Shown: positions 15,294 through 25,377, counted from the first letter of the stretch. The stretch: DNA of 64,000 nucleotides from Azospirillum rugosum (GCF_017876155.1 NZ_JAGINP010000020.1:62001-126000); one strand, 5' to 3'. Made by a program: numbers and translations. Notes: generated by a model not told the origin, from the sequence alone.

Positions 15294-15755
15294 ATGGTCA
15301 AGGCGGTTCGTGTTAAAGGCGTGGCAAGCCTGCTTGAACAATCCGCGCGACTAATCCACGGCGCCGAGCATAGCCATGGCCTTTATCCGGCGCAGTGGAC
15401 GGCCTTGCGTTACTTCGCAGAAGTGACACCACAGGCGCGCACGGCAGCGGGACTCATGCGCTTCCAAAATATGGCGATGAGCCCTGTCGCCCGAACGGTC
15501 CGGTCATTGGTTGAAAAGGGGCTGGTGGCGCGGCAACCCAACCCCCGCGATGGACGTTCCGATTTGATAGAACTGACGCCGCAGGGGCGTGAATTGCTTC
15601 GATTTGACCCTCGGAACGACTTGGAGATTTTGCTCCGCCAGTTGCCTCCTGACCAGTTGGCCTCGCTCGCGCTGGCCCTTCAGACCGTCATTCAAGGTAT
15701 GGTCGAAGCGAACGCCTTGAGCGGTCCCCTGGAGGAGGTTGGTGAGGATCAGTGA
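15294..15755 (+). CDS. MarR family regulator, probable repressor of the cargo block
   Basis: A 153-residue winged-helix protein. Seen: LYPAQWTALRYFAEV (dimer/helix region), the recognition helix MRFQNMAMSPVARTVRSLVEKGLV and the wing RQPNPRDGRSDLIELTPQGREL with the conserved Asp-x-Arg. ATG 15294 has AGAGG eight bases upstream; a GTG at 15270 with GGAG is an alternative. It is divergent from the giant flagellin gene, with a perfect palindromic operator between them, and the same operator precedes the pentapeptide gene. Regulation by this protein is inferred from that arrangement. Confidence 0.85.
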   Translation: MVKAVRVKGVASLLEQSARLIHGAEHSHGLYPAQWTALRYFAEVTPQARTAAGLMRFQNMAMSPVARTVRSLVEKGLVARQPNPRDGRSDLIELTPQGRELLRFDPRNDLEILLRQLPPDQLASLALALQTVIQGMVEANALSGPLEEVGEDQ

Positions 15756-16120
15756 CCGAGCAAGCCGCTCACCTTCTCGACCAGCTCTTCGTTGTCAAAA
15801 GGCTTGATAAAGATCGCATCGGCGCCCCAGGTGTCGGCCAGGGCCACTGAGAAATCGATGGGCGCTTTGGGAGCGCCGCCCGAAATGGCAACGACAATTA
15901 GGTCCTCGTGCGACGAGCGGATTTGACGCAGCAGTTCGAGGCCGTCCGTGCCAGGCATCCAAATGTCGGTGATTACGGCGTCGAAACTGCCATGGCGGAG
16001 CTTGTCCATTGCCTCGCTGCCGTCCTGCGCTTCGGTGATGTCGAAACCGTGACGCTGGAAGGTGCTGGCAATGGAGAAGCGCACTTCTTCGACATCGTCA
16101 ACCAGCAGAATGTTGGGCAT
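15749..16120 (-). CDS. Single-domain response regulator (CheY-like receiver)
   Basis: A 123-residue receiver with no output domain. Seen: acidic pair D8-D9 (LLVDDVEEV), phospho-acceptor D52 (AVITDIWMPG), S80 (VVAISGG) and K106 (FIKPF). ATG 16120 has GAGGA upstream. It follows the histidine kinase gene by 13 bases on the same strand, so the two form a two-component pair in one operon. Without an output domain it must act by protein contact, as CheY does on the flagellar motor, or pass phosphate on. The last bases overlap the convergent MarR gene by 7. Confidence 0.9.
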   Translation of the reverse strand: MPNILLVDDVEEVRFSIASTFQRHGFDITEAQDGSEAMDKLRHGSFDAVITDIWMPGTDGLELLRQIRSSHEDLIVVAISGGAPKAPIDFSVALADTWGADAIFIKPFDNEELVEKVSGLLGH

Positions 16121-16133
16121 GGGTGGTCCTCGT

Positions 16134-18143
16134 TCAGGTGTTCGTGTCGGCGGCTGGCACGGTGATGATGAAGGTTGTCCCTTTGTCTGGTGCGGTGCGC
16201 ACGTCGATGCCGCCGCCCCAATCCTTAACGATGCCGTAAACCACAGACAATCCCAAGCCCGTGCCACTTCCTATAGGCTTGGTGGTGAAGAACGGCTCAA
16301 AGATTCGGGCGCGCACCGCTTCGTCCATGCCGGGACCGTCGTCGACTACGGTCAAGCGGAACGAGGAGTCGGCAGCCTCTCCGTCGTTGCGGTCGAGGAC
16401 AACATCCACCGTCCCAAGGCCGTCCATAGCTTGCGACGCATTGAGCAGCAGATTGGTCAGCACCTGCGATACCTCCGTTGCCGATGCCCAAATCATACCC
16501 GTCGCGTCGATCCGGGTGTGGATAGTGACGCTCGGGGGTAGGCTGCGCCGGTTGAGATCGACGGCGGAGAGGACGGCGTCCCCGATATCGAGAGGCACGC
16601 GCGGGCCAGTACCTTGTCGGGCGAAGCCCAGAACCTTGCGCACGATGTCGGCGGCCTTGGCGCCACAGGAGCGGATCATGCGCAGGTGACGGCGAGCGTC
16701 CCGCCCTTCCTGGCCCCACAGATGCTCAGCTTCCATGGCGAGGTTGATCATGGGATGGAGCAGGTTGTTGATCTCGTGCGCGACGCCGCCGGCGAGTTGA
16801 CCGAGCGCGACCAGCTTTTCACGCTCGCGTTCCTGTCGCTCGCGGTTTCTCGTCACCGCAACATCCTCATGAAGGACCAGATAGGAGCCCGGCCCGCCCT
16901 CGCTGTCGGAGATAGGGGCAACGGTCAGGCGGTCCCGGACCCATTCGCCATTGGCGGTCCTCAAAGTGACCTCGCAATTCGTGGCCTCCTTCTGCCCAAT
17001 GGCCCGATGTATCTCCTCAAGGCAGTGCCGCGAATCGGAAGCCAGCAGATCGGCAAGGCCGACCGTCAGCAGATGCTCTGGGCTGTACCCGCTCAAGTGG
17101 TGGAAGGCGTTGTTGGCGAACACAAAGCGCAGATTGGGATCGGCTGCGTTCACAATCGTGGTTCCGACCGGACTGGCGTGAACCGCCGCCGCCACATCAC
17201 GCTGACGGCGTTCGCTCGCCCGCAATCCCTGTTCGGTGGCTTTCTGCTCGCTGATCGTGGCACCGATCAGAAGTGCCGCGATATCGATCATGATGAGCAG
17301 AACTTGCAACTGCGCGGGATCACCGACACGCCCGAGAACCTTGAAGAGCAGTACGGCCGTGATGTTCACCACGATAATGCCGGCGACAGCACCGCCAAAT
17401 CCCTGACGCAAAGCGAGCAACACGACGGGGAACAGGACGACGAACCATGCCTTGCCGTTGGTGCCGAGGGTGGCGTCGATCTCAAATGCGACGATGGCGA
17501 ACACGACGATGCAAACCGCACCGATGCCGGTAGACGCCGACACCCGCGGCACCCATCCCATGGGCGCGGTCCATCCAGTCGTCCCGAGCCATGAGAACGT
17601 GACGAAGAAGACTGGACCGGCGAGCAGAACGCCCGCGAGGTCGCCGATCCAGAACGACACCAGAATGTCGGTGAAGGTGGAGTTGGTCCAATAGGGCTGG
17701 AAGGTTGCTCCGGCAAGCGCCGCCGACGCCAAGGTGGAGACGCAGGCGACGAGGAGAAAAACGCTAACGTGATCCTTGGTCCGCAACGGGAATGCCGGCG
17801 CGATCAGGCGGCGGAGCAGAAAACCAGCGGAGCCATAAACGATCACATGCCGCAGTCCACTGGCAATGTCCAGGTGTGTGAAGGTGTTTTCATACAGGAA
17901 AGCGCCCAGTATGACGGCGGGAAAGTAGCGCGGCCCATAGACAGCACAGAACGCGATGGTCAGTCCGGGGCCGGGGTACCATGCGCTCGCGGAGTGGGCG
18001 ATGTCGAAGAGGTGTGCCACCTCATACAGGATGATCCACAACCCAACATACACGCATGCGGCCACGGCGAACCGGGTGCCCTTGGTCCCCCTCCCAAACA
18101 GACGAGTGGACAGTGCATGAAGAACGGTGCCTGCTGTAGCCAT
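16134..18143 (-). CDS. MASE1-PAS sensor histidine kinase
   Basis: A 669-residue membrane kinase. Residues ~25-295 form about eight membrane segments with MASE1 features (WYPGPGLTIAFCAVYGPRYFPAVILGAF). A PAS domain lies at ~315-430, then a HisKA helix with H456 (AGGVAHEINN), the N-box NLLLNAS (564-570), G1 DDGPGM (601-606) and G2 GTGLGLS (627-633). It should phosphorylate itself and the receiver encoded 13 bases downstream. The ligand of MASE1 is unknown. ATG 18143 has only a weak ribosome site (TAGGGT). It is the largest cargo gene of the element after the flagellin gene. Confidence 0.9.
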   Translation of the reverse strand: MATAGTVLHALSTRLFGRGTKGTRFAVAACVYVGLWIILYEVAHLFDIAHSASAWYPGPGLTIAFCAVYGPRYFPAVILGAFLYENTFTHLDIASGLRHVIVYGSAGFLLRRLIAPAFPLRTKDHVSVFLLVACVSTLASAALAGATFQPYWTNSTFTDILVSFWIGDLAGVLLAGPVFFVTFSWLGTTGWTAPMGWVPRVSASTGIGAVCIVVFAIVAFEIDATLGTNGKAWFVVLFPVVLLALRQGFGGAVAGIIVVNITAVLLFKVLGRVGDPAQLQVLLIMIDIAALLIGATISEQKATEQGLRASERRQRDVAAAVHASPVGTTIVNAADPNLRFVFANNAFHHLSGYSPEHLLTVGLADLLASDSRHCLEEIHRAIGQKEATNCEVTLRTANGEWVRDRLTVAPISDSEGGPGSYLVLHEDVAVTRNRERQEREREKLVALGQLAGGVAHEINNLLHPMINLAMEAEHLWGQEGRDARRHLRMIRSCGAKAADIVRKVLGFARQGTGPRVPLDIGDAVLSAVDLNRRSLPPSVTIHTRIDATGMIWASATEVSQVLTNLLLNASQAMDGLGTVDVVLDRNDGEAADSSFRLTVVDDGPGMDEAVRARIFEPFFTTKPIGSGTGLGLSVVYGIVKDWGGGIDVRTAPDKGTTFIITVPAADTNT

Positions 18144-18323
18144 ACCCTACATCGCGCGGTTCGGTTGAACGATCCCATCCTACGAATGGTCGAGTGACGT
18201 TGCACGGCAAAATGCAGATCGCTGGTCACCATCATGGCTGGCGCCTGATCGCCCGTAAAGGGCGGCACACAATCCGGTAGCCCACACATGAATAAATAAG
18301 GAGAAAACAAAGAAGGTGCTGCA

Positions 18324-18695
18324 ATGAGAGCTATAGAACTTGGTATTTACAATCCAAGTCAAGACAAACTAGTCAATCGCCATGACGATGACACACGAAA
18401 ACCTCGAAAAACTCTCCGCGACCTTAACCGTGAGAATCAGATACGTCAGGCGCGTGATCTTCAACGGCGACGGGAGGAGGAAACTATCGCCCTAATCTTC
18501 GGCGATCCCGAGGTTGAGCGTGAGGAATTGGACCTCCGCAAGGCAAGGGCTGAAATCCGTAAAACGGAGTTTGAGGCCGAACAGGCGCGGTTGGAGATCG
18601 AGCAAATCCGCGCTGAAACCGTGGCGACGATGGCCGCTGCGCAAAAGGCTAGAGCGGATGCAAAGCTCGCTGCCGCGAAAGCGTGGAACGGATAA
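18324..18695 (+). CDS. Small coiled-coil protein
   Basis: A 123-residue, highly charged protein. After residue 30 it is almost wholly predicted helix and coiled coil (REENQIRQARDLQRRREEE, then EREELDLRKARAEIRKTEFEAEQARLEIEQ in heptads). ATG 18324 has AGAAGG upstream. No family is recognised. It is followed after 49 bases by another small gene on the same strand. Confidence 0.55.
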   Translation: MRAIELGIYNPSQDKLVNRHDDDTRKPRKTLRDLNRENQIRQARDLQRRREEETIALIFGDPEVEREELDLRKARAEIRKTEFEAEQARLEIEQIRAETVATMAAAQKARADAKLAAAKAWNG

Positions 18696-18744
18696 ATATT
18701 GCGAAGCTGCATCGGCGGTGGAGTTTAATTGAAGGTGTTGTATT

Positions 18745-19071
18745 ATGGAGAAGCTGGATGAAGCCTACTGTATACTAAGGCGGTTTGGGTTGTGTGAGTC
18801 GAAAGCTGGATTCAGTCGAGAGTGGCTTGGGGCTTCGGCAAGTTACTTGACGTCTATGGAGGCAAGGGCTCGGCAACCTCATATGACGGCATTGGTGGGG
18901 TTGACGGCCCGGCTGGAACTGCTTGCCGACCGGCTCGCGGTTGATCCCCGCTACCAGGAGCATGTTCGCCTACTGAACGAATTGATCGATGACCTGTGGG
19001 ACGCGGTGCGTGCCCGCGCTTTGGCGGCAGCACCGAAACGGCGCGCCGACCATGACGCCTACGGTGTGTAG
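18745..19071 (+). CDS. Small protein resembling the DUF6626 type
   Basis: A 108-residue protein starting at ATG 18745. The pattern AYCILRRFGLCESKAGFSREWLGASASYLTSMEARARQPHMTALVGLTARLELLADRL resembles small helix-turn-helix-like proteins labelled DUF6626 in alphaproteobacteria, often found on plasmids and islands. This is recall of a short pattern and not certain. There is a basic C-terminal end (AAAPKRRADHD). A regulator role is possible but not shown. Confidence 0.55.
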   Translation: MEKLDEAYCILRRFGLCESKAGFSREWLGASASYLTSMEARARQPHMTALVGLTARLELLADRLAVDPRYQEHVRLLNELIDDLWDAVRARALAAAPKRRADHDAYGV

Positions 19072-19093
19072 CCATTGCGTTCTGACTTGGCTG

Positions 19094-19279
19094 CTACTGC
19101 TGTAGCGGGGCAGGGCGGCGAAGCGTATGGCGCGTGCTCCTATGCGCGCCATGAGCCCGATGAACCGCAGCGTGTAGGCGTGCGCTCAGGGCAGCGAACT
19201 CATCATCGGTCATCGAGCGTGTTCCGGGAGTGGGCCATGGGAATAGGACATCAACGTCCATAGAGTCATCGATCTGCAC
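19094..19279 (-). CDS. Small unknown protein, 61 aa
   Basis: The frame starts with GTG 19279 with GGAGAGG five bases upstream. The protein has an acidic start (DDSMDVDVLFPWPTPG), a short helix (TDDEFAALSARLHAAVHRA) and a basic end. It is convergent with the gene ending at 19071. Good ribosome site and codon pattern support it; no family is recognised. Confidence 0.45.
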   Translation of the reverse strand: MQIDDSMDVDVLFPWPTPGTRSMTDDEFAALSARLHAAVHRAHGAHRSTRHTLRRPAPLQQ

Positions 19280-19381
19280 TGGGCCTCTCCGCGTTGCCTC
19301 CGTTATACGGATATTTAGCCGTTGGCCAAATTACCGCTGGGCCGGAATAAATCTGAATTGCACGACTTGGTGAGACGATGG

Positions 19382-19406
19382 CCCCGGTTGCTTTACGCAA
19401 CCGGGG
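19382..19406. terminator. Hairpin after the integrase gene
   Basis: A perfect 10-bp stem (CCCCGGTTGC / GCAACCGGGG) with loop TTTAC, 12 bases past the integrase stop on the minus strand. No T-run follows, so termination is likely but not certain. Confidence 0.55.
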
Positions 19407-19417
19407 ATTCTGCAAGT

Positions 19418-20800
19418 TCATTTTCTGTTCTTCCGTGTCTGGGCAGTCTTGGCCGGCGCTTGGTTCCCCCACTGATCTTCAGGTGGCACGCTGACCGTGA
19501 TGCCGAGTGTGCTACCCAGCGTAATTTGTTTGGTGCGGTTGCCGTGAAGGGCAGGGGCGTTCTGCTCGTTCTTCACGTGACCGTAATGCTCCTCGATCAT
19601 TTTGACGCTTGTGTTCATAGCCTTCGCGAGCTTGAACACGTCCACGCCATCCAACAGTGCGTGGGTGGCAAAGGTGTGTCGCAGGCTGTAGGTCGTGCGC
19701 TCCTGGCCATGGCCGTCTGTGCGCAAATCCGCTTCCACGAGAAGCCTTGCAAAGTGGTCATGCACCGCTTTGAGCTGTGATCCGTCCTCATTGACGAAGA
19801 TGTAGTCATCTGGCTTGGTGTGGTTGGATAAAGTGCGCAACTTGTCGAACCACTTCTTCAGTTCGATCGAGCCGACCACTGTGTATGACTTGCCGACCTT
19901 GATCTTACCCGTAACTTCAAGCTTGATGTACTCCTTGCCATCTGTGGCAAAGAACGTGCTGTAGTGCTTCCAGCGCAGGTTGTAGGCGTTTGGGACGCGC
20001 ATCCCCGTGCCGTACATGATGTGAACGAAACACTGCATTCGTTCGCGTGAGAAACGGTGCTTTGCGCTGGTTGCGCGTTCGACCCAGGCGGGCATGAACG
20101 TGCAGAGGTGGTTCCACTCGTCCATCGTAAAGGCCGGTCGCCGGTTGGTGACCAGGGCTTCCGGTGGATCAATGGGAGGAACTTGATCGGAGCGCACATC
20201 CTTGTTTCGGCGCGCAAGGTCGAAAATCTGTTTCAGCAAACCTGCTTCAATATGCAGCGTGGTCGAAGCGGGAACCTCGGCAACCCGGTGTATCCGGCTG
20301 TCCGGGTCGTTTCGACGCTTGGGGTCACGTGCCTTCGCCAAGCGTTCCTTGCCGGGGCCTTCCGTCCAGTAGCACCGTCGCCAATCCCAGTAGGCGTGAA
20401 TGTCCGCTTCGCTGATGCGGTTGATCTGCTTGGAGCCAAAAAACGGGACGAAGTAGGTGTTGCCCGTGATCGCCATGGAACGGAACCGGCCTTCGGACAG
20501 GTCGCCGCGCGCCACGCGGGTCTGTTGCTCCTTGTGAAAGGCGGTCCAAACCTGCTCGAAGGTTTTGGTGTAAACGGGAAGCCCTTCGCTGTGCAGGAAC
20601 ACCATGCGCTGATATTCCCGCAGCGCAACCTTCTTAGCGTCTTCGAGGTCCGTCTTTCGTGTGGTGAAGCGTTTGTTCTTGTAGGGGATTTCCGGTATGG
20701 AGATACGGCAGTGCCATACGGGCTTCTTCACGTCGTCTCTGCGGTAGAGCACGACGCTGCCATCTTCCAACTCTACCTTTTCGTTTTGGATGGTCGTCAT
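19418..20800 (-). CDS. int: Phage-type tyrosine integrase of the element
   Basis: A 460-residue integrase. An N-terminal arm-type region precedes a core-binding domain (~70-200) and the catalytic domain (~215-415). Active-site residues: R268 (GTGMRVPNAYN), a Lys near 299-301, R374-H375 (YSLRHTF, with Tyr at the first His position as in many phage integrases) and nucleophile Y406 (EEHYGHV). A Lys/Gln-rich tail follows. The gene starts 127 bases inside the right junction and points away from it, the usual place for the integrase of an element using that site. It should catalyse integration into the rluE 5' end. Confidence 0.92.
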   Translation of the reverse strand: MTTIQNEKVELEDGSVVLYRRDDVKKPVWHCRISIPEIPYKNKRFTTRKTDLEDAKKVALREYQRMVFLHSEGLPVYTKTFEQVWTAFHKEQQTRVARGDLSEGRFRSMAITGNTYFVPFFGSKQINRISEADIHAYWDWRRCYWTEGPGKERLAKARDPKRRNDPDSRIHRVAEVPASTTLHIEAGLLKQIFDLARRNKDVRSDQVPPIDPPEALVTNRRPAFTMDEWNHLCTFMPAWVERATSAKHRFSRERMQCFVHIMYGTGMRVPNAYNLRWKHYSTFFATDGKEYIKLEVTGKIKVGKSYTVVGSIELKKWFDKLRTLSNHTKPDDYIFVNEDGSQLKAVHDHFARLLVEADLRTDGHGQERTTYSLRHTFATHALLDGVDVFKLAKAMNTSVKMIEEHYGHVKNEQNAPALHGNRTKQITLGSTLGITVSVPPEDQWGNQAPAKTAQTRKNRK

Positions 20801-20926
20801 GGGCGAACCAAGGGTTGTGCTGGGCGTGTGCTAAGGTATATGGAAATTGAGGTTCCGTCAACGCGCGTGCTGAAATGTGCAGACGGGTTCGTGGCAAAAA
20901 GCTCAATATAAACAGTAGGTTAGCAA

Positions 20927-20952
20927 ATGCCGCGTTTAATCCTGCTGAACAA
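20927..20952. other. attR: right junction at the start of rluE
   Basis: ATG CCG CGT TTA ATC CTG CTG AAC AA encodes the first residues of RluE with different, less GC-rich codons than the left copy at 4182. The element thus carries a synonymous copy of the gene start and also the ribosome site before it (AGTAGG at 20914-20919). Identical blocks with attL are ATCCTGCT and AACAA. Confidence 0.75.
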
Positions 20953-21490
20953 GCCCTACGGCGTGCTGCCGCAATTCACCGACGATCTCGGGCGCCCGAC
21001 CCTGGCCGACCATGTGCCGGTGAAGGGCGTCTACGCGGCCGGGCGGCTCGACCGCGATAGCGAGGGCCTGCTGGCGCTGAGCGACGACGGCGCCCTGATC
21101 GCGCGCATCGCCTCGCCCAAGCACAAGCTGCCGAAAACCTATTGGGTGCAGGTGGAGGGCGTGCCGACCGAGGAGGCCTTGGAGCGGCTGCGCACCGGGG
21201 TCACGCTGAACGACGGCCCGACCCTGCCGGCCGAGGCGCTGCGGATGGACGAGCCCGCCAACCTCTGGCCGCGCGACCCACCGGTGCGTTACCGCGCCAG
21301 CATCCCCACCAGCTGGATCGCGCTGACCCTGCGCGAGGGTCGCAACCGCCAAGTCCGCCGCATGACCGCGGCGGTCGGCTTCCCGACCCTGCGCCTCATC
21401 CGCTGCTCCATCGGCGACTGGACGCTCGACGGGCTGGCGCCGGGGCAATGGCGGGAGGTGGCGCTGCCCAAGCGAGCGCGGTCCCGGTGA
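20927..21490 (+). CDS. rluE: Pseudouridine synthase RluE/RsuA family, 5' end rebuilt by the element
   Basis: A 187-residue enzyme that makes one pseudouridine in 23S rRNA (position 2457 in E. coli for RluE). Seen: LILLNKPYGVLPQF start, the catalytic Asp in AAGRLDRDSEGLL, KTYWVQVEG and LREGRNRQVRRMTAAVGFPTLRLIR. There is no S4 domain, as in RluE. The first eight codons and the ribosome site come from the integrated element, so expression now depends on the element's sequence; the original start lies at 4182. The assignment to RluE instead of another small RsuA-family member is by length and motif. Confidence 0.88.
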   Translation: MPRLILLNKPYGVLPQFTDDLGRPTLADHVPVKGVYAAGRLDRDSEGLLALSDDGALIARIASPKHKLPKTYWVQVEGVPTEEALERLRTGVTLNDGPTLPAEALRMDEPANLWPRDPPVRYRASIPTSWIALTLREGRNRQVRRMTAAVGFPTLRLIRCSIGDWTLDGLAPGQWREVALPKRARSR

Positions 21491-21543
21491 CCGTGCTTGA
21501 TGAACATGGGCATCGGCGATACCTGTAAGGGCGGAGGTGCACC

Positions 21544-21780
21544 ATGTCCGCCATTCGCTTGCCTATCGAGGTTGAACAACGCCTGCAATCGCTGGCTCGC
21601 CAGACCGGACAGAGCGAAGCGGACGTTCTTCGCGAGGCGTTGGACGCCTATTGGCGCAACAGCGCCCGCCGCCCGGATGAGGATCGGGGCGCCGCCCACG
21701 CCCGCCTCATGGAGCGATTGAAAAGCGGCTGGGATCTTGGCGGCGGGCGATTCGATCGCGACTCGCTGTACGACCGCTGA
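21544..21780 (+). CDS. Ribbon-helix-helix antitoxin of VapBC-type pair
   Basis: A 78-residue protein. The start SAIRLPIEVEQRLQSLARQTGQSEADVLREALDAYW is a typical RHH DNA-binding domain, and the rest (DLGGGRFDRDSLYDR) is the toxin-binding tail. A GGAGGT ribosome site lies just before ATG 21544. The PIN-domain toxin gene follows after nine bases. It should bind the toxin and repress the operon. Confidence 0.85.
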   Translation: MSAIRLPIEVEQRLQSLARQTGQSEADVLREALDAYWRNSARRPDEDRGAAHARLMERLKSGWDLGGGRFDRDSLYDR

Positions 21781-21789
21781 GGGTCGGCC

Positions 21790-22233
21790 ATGCGCTTCAC
21801 CTTGGACACCAACATTCTCGTTTACGCCATCGACCGCGCCGCCGGCGAGCGGCACGACAAGGCCTTGGAGATCATCGGGCAGTGCCGCGGGCGGGACGTC
21901 GTGCTGACGCTCCAATCGCTGGGAGAGTTCTTTCGAGCCGCGACGGTTCGTCACCGTGTGCCGGCGCGCCACGCCATGGAGGTCGTGCAGGAATGGCGGG
22001 ATGCGTTTTCCGTGGTCGCGGCCGATGGCGTGTGCCTCGTCGATGCCATGGACGCCGTGGCCGCCCATTCCTTTTCATTCTGGGACGCGATGCTTTGGGC
22101 GACGGCCAAGCGCCACGGCTGCCGTCTGGTGATCAGCGAAGACGGGCAGAACGGACGCACGCTTGGCGGCGTCACCATCGCCGACCCGTTCGTCGCCGAC
22201 CCGGAGCCTCTGCTCCGCGAGGCTTTCGCGTAA
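21790..22233 (+). CDS. vapC: PIN-domain toxin (VapC-like RNase)
   Basis: A 147-residue PIN-domain protein. The four acidic active-site positions are seen: D6 (FTLDTNILVYA), E44 (LQSLGEFFRA), the Asp in SFWDAMLWATA and the Asp of the VISEDGQ block. Such toxins are Mg-dependent RNases that cut tRNA or rRNA when free of antitoxin. It is in an operon with the RHH gene upstream. Confidence 0.88.
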   Translation: MRFTLDTNILVYAIDRAAGERHDKALEIIGQCRGRDVVLTLQSLGEFFRAATVRHRVPARHAMEVVQEWRDAFSVVAADGVCLVDAMDAVAAHSFSFWDAMLWATAKRHGCRLVISEDGQNGRTLGGVTIADPFVADPEPLLREAFA

Positions 22234-22242
22234 TCGGTCTCC

Positions 22243-23877
<1,635 letters not shown>

Positions 23878-23971
23878 TGGTTAGGTGCCACTTTGCAATG
23901 TCAGCCCAACCAATTTAGGTGCGTCCGTGTCGATAATCGACCGCAAACTTCCTGGCTTCGATACCCGACTA

Positions 23972-24688
23972 TTACAAGAAATTTGGCATATGACTGTCAG
24001 GCCGCTTGCGAGGCCGTTTGCGTATTTCAAAGCCCTCTCGACAAACCTCATCGTATGCTCGCGCAAATATCTGAAATTGATCTTGAATGTCTGAGACATT
24101 CGGTAACGTAAAATCTTCTAGACGATAAGGCGTTACGAGCCGGCTTCCTGAATCATCTGCGCTCAGATCTAGGAATTCAATATCTGCTTGCGAATCTGGT
24201 ATATCATCAGAAATAACCGCATGCTTTGCAATGGCCATAAGAATGCCAATCTGCGTAAAATTCATTCCATGGGTTTTCCTGGGCTGCACCCATAGTACGA
24301 TAGCTTTTTTTCTCAGAACATAGAGCACGGATGGGCGGATAGAAAACTTCATATCAGGCCGAATTACAAACCTGCGATAGGGAGTTTCAAGGCAAGTTAA
24401 CGGCTTTCCATTTTCGTCTTTTTTCTTCTCTGCTTCAGCATGCACTAAGCGTATAACGTCTTCATTAGCCTTCTTCCACGTTTTTGGACAGCGGTTGGCA
24501 GCTTCCAGCGCGCAAGAAAGCTCGATTCCTGAATAGATAGGTCTAACCGTTCTTAAAGCTGGTCCGTAGCTAAAGTTAATATCATCTTTAGCTTTTAGCC
24601 ATTCACGATAAGCGAATGCCGCTTCTTCTTCGGTCGACCGCAGCAGGCGGATTCCGTCGATTAAGGAAGGGAGGGGGAGTTTTTGCAT
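23972..24688 (-). CDS. Unknown protein paired with the Panacea gene, candidate toxin
   Basis: A 238-residue soluble basic protein from ATG 24688. It is rich in Lys/Arg and has segments such as DDINFSYGPALRTVRPIYSGIELSCALEAANRCPKTWKKANEDVIRLVHAEAE split by loops, then RRFVIRPDMKFSIRPSVLYVLRKKAIVLWVQPRKTHGMN. I recognise no known toxin domain. It is 188 bases downstream of the Panacea gene on the same strand and within the same foreign islet. Panacea domains usually neutralise a neighbouring toxin, so this is the natural candidate, by inference only. Confidence 0.6.
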   Translation of the reverse strand: MQKLPLPSLIDGIRLLRSTEEEAAFAYREWLKAKDDINFSYGPALRTVRPIYSGIELSCALEAANRCPKTWKKANEDVIRLVHAEAEKKKDENGKPLTCLETPYRRFVIRPDMKFSIRPSVLYVLRKKAIVLWVQPRKTHGMNFTQIGILMAIAKHAVISDDIPDSQADIEFLDLSADDSGSRLVTPYRLEDFTLPNVSDIQDQFQIFARAYDEVCREGFEIRKRPRKRPDSHMPNFL

Positions 24689-24876
24689 AACAACACTATC
24701 TCCCCATCAGTTTCGTCGAGTCAATCCCGTTTCAGAAACAAAGCGTGAATTCTCTCTATAAATGGGCGACTTTGATACTTTGGTTAAAAGCAAAATCAGT
24801 CTTGAGAAACTGTCATTCGCCTACGAATGACAGGAAAATTAAATGGCGAAATATGAATTATTGAAGGCGACATCGA

Positions 24877-25377
24877 TTAGTTCTTCAACCTTTTATCCGT
24901 TACAGTTAAAAAATACTCTCTTATTTCGTCATTTGAAATGGTCATTCCAAATCGAACACTCCCGTCTTTATTATTCCATATTTTGTCCCACGGAGAGTTT
25001 TTCTCGTGTGTGATGTTTGAAAGTTCAAAAGCATGCAGCGTAGAATAAGCTTGAAAAACATTTATAATGAAACTCTTATCGCCTTCGCTAATGTCGTAAG
25101 AAGTGATTTGGTATGACTCCGTCTCCAAGTCCAAAGACATTGCTCGATCCTGTATTGGTTTGCTTCCAAATTTGCTAAACTGCTCGTAAATGACCCTAAT
25201 TACAGGGCCGTGTTGCCATGCTTCAAAGCGGTTTCGTATTAGAGGGGAGCCTTTTGACGCTAAATACCATCCATGTGCAAAATAAATGATCTTATTTAAT
25301 GCCATGTTAGTTAAGGATTGATTTTGGCTTTGCGAATGATCTAGTAAGAAATTGGCTACTTCTCGTGCGTCATACAT
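24877..25377 (-). CDS. Panacea-domain (DUF4065, GepA/SocA-like) protein, probable antitoxin
   Basis: A 166-residue protein with the Panacea start YDAREVANFLLDHSQ, then LTNMALNKIIYFAHGWYLASKGSPLI, the block FEAWQHGPVIRVIYEQFSKFG, and a C-terminal helical region (DKSFIINVFQAYSTLHAFELSNITHEKNSPWDKIW). All landmark positions of the family are present. Panacea proteins act as antitoxins for very different toxins, or as proteolytic adaptors (SocA). Start ATG 25377 has a poor ribosome site (GAGA). A CATAC-N4-GTATG inverted repeat lies about 70 bases upstream. Confidence 0.85.
   Translation of the reverse strand: MYDAREVANFLLDHSQSQNQSLTNMALNKIIYFAHGWYLASKGSPLIRNRFEAWQHGPVIRVIYEQFSKFGSKPIQDRAMSLDLETESYQITSYDISEGDKSFIINVFQAYSTLHAFELSNITHEKNSPWDKIWNNKDGSVRFGMTISNDEIREYFLTVTDKRLKN

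Larger units (their letters stand above)
4182..20952. mobile_element. Integrative element (~16.7 kb) inserted in the 5' end of an rluE-like gene
   Basis: The left junction (4182) encodes V-P-R-L-I-L-L-N and then leaves the rluE frame. The right junction (20927) encodes M-P-R-L-I-L-L-N-K-P-Y-G and continues into the gene. The two copies differ mostly at synonymous positions and share ATCCTGCT and AACAA, as expected for attL and attR whose attP mimics the gene start. A tyrosine integrase gene lies just inside the right end. The enclosed DNA has lower GC, many small unknown genes, a replication-like gene and cargo genes. No capsid, tail or conjugation gene was seen. Exact recombination points are inferred. 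Confidence 0.82.

Noticed and set aside
4182..20952. Complete prophage
   Set aside because: No capsid, portal, terminase, tail or lysis gene was found; cargo and replication genes only. An integrative element or satellite fits better.
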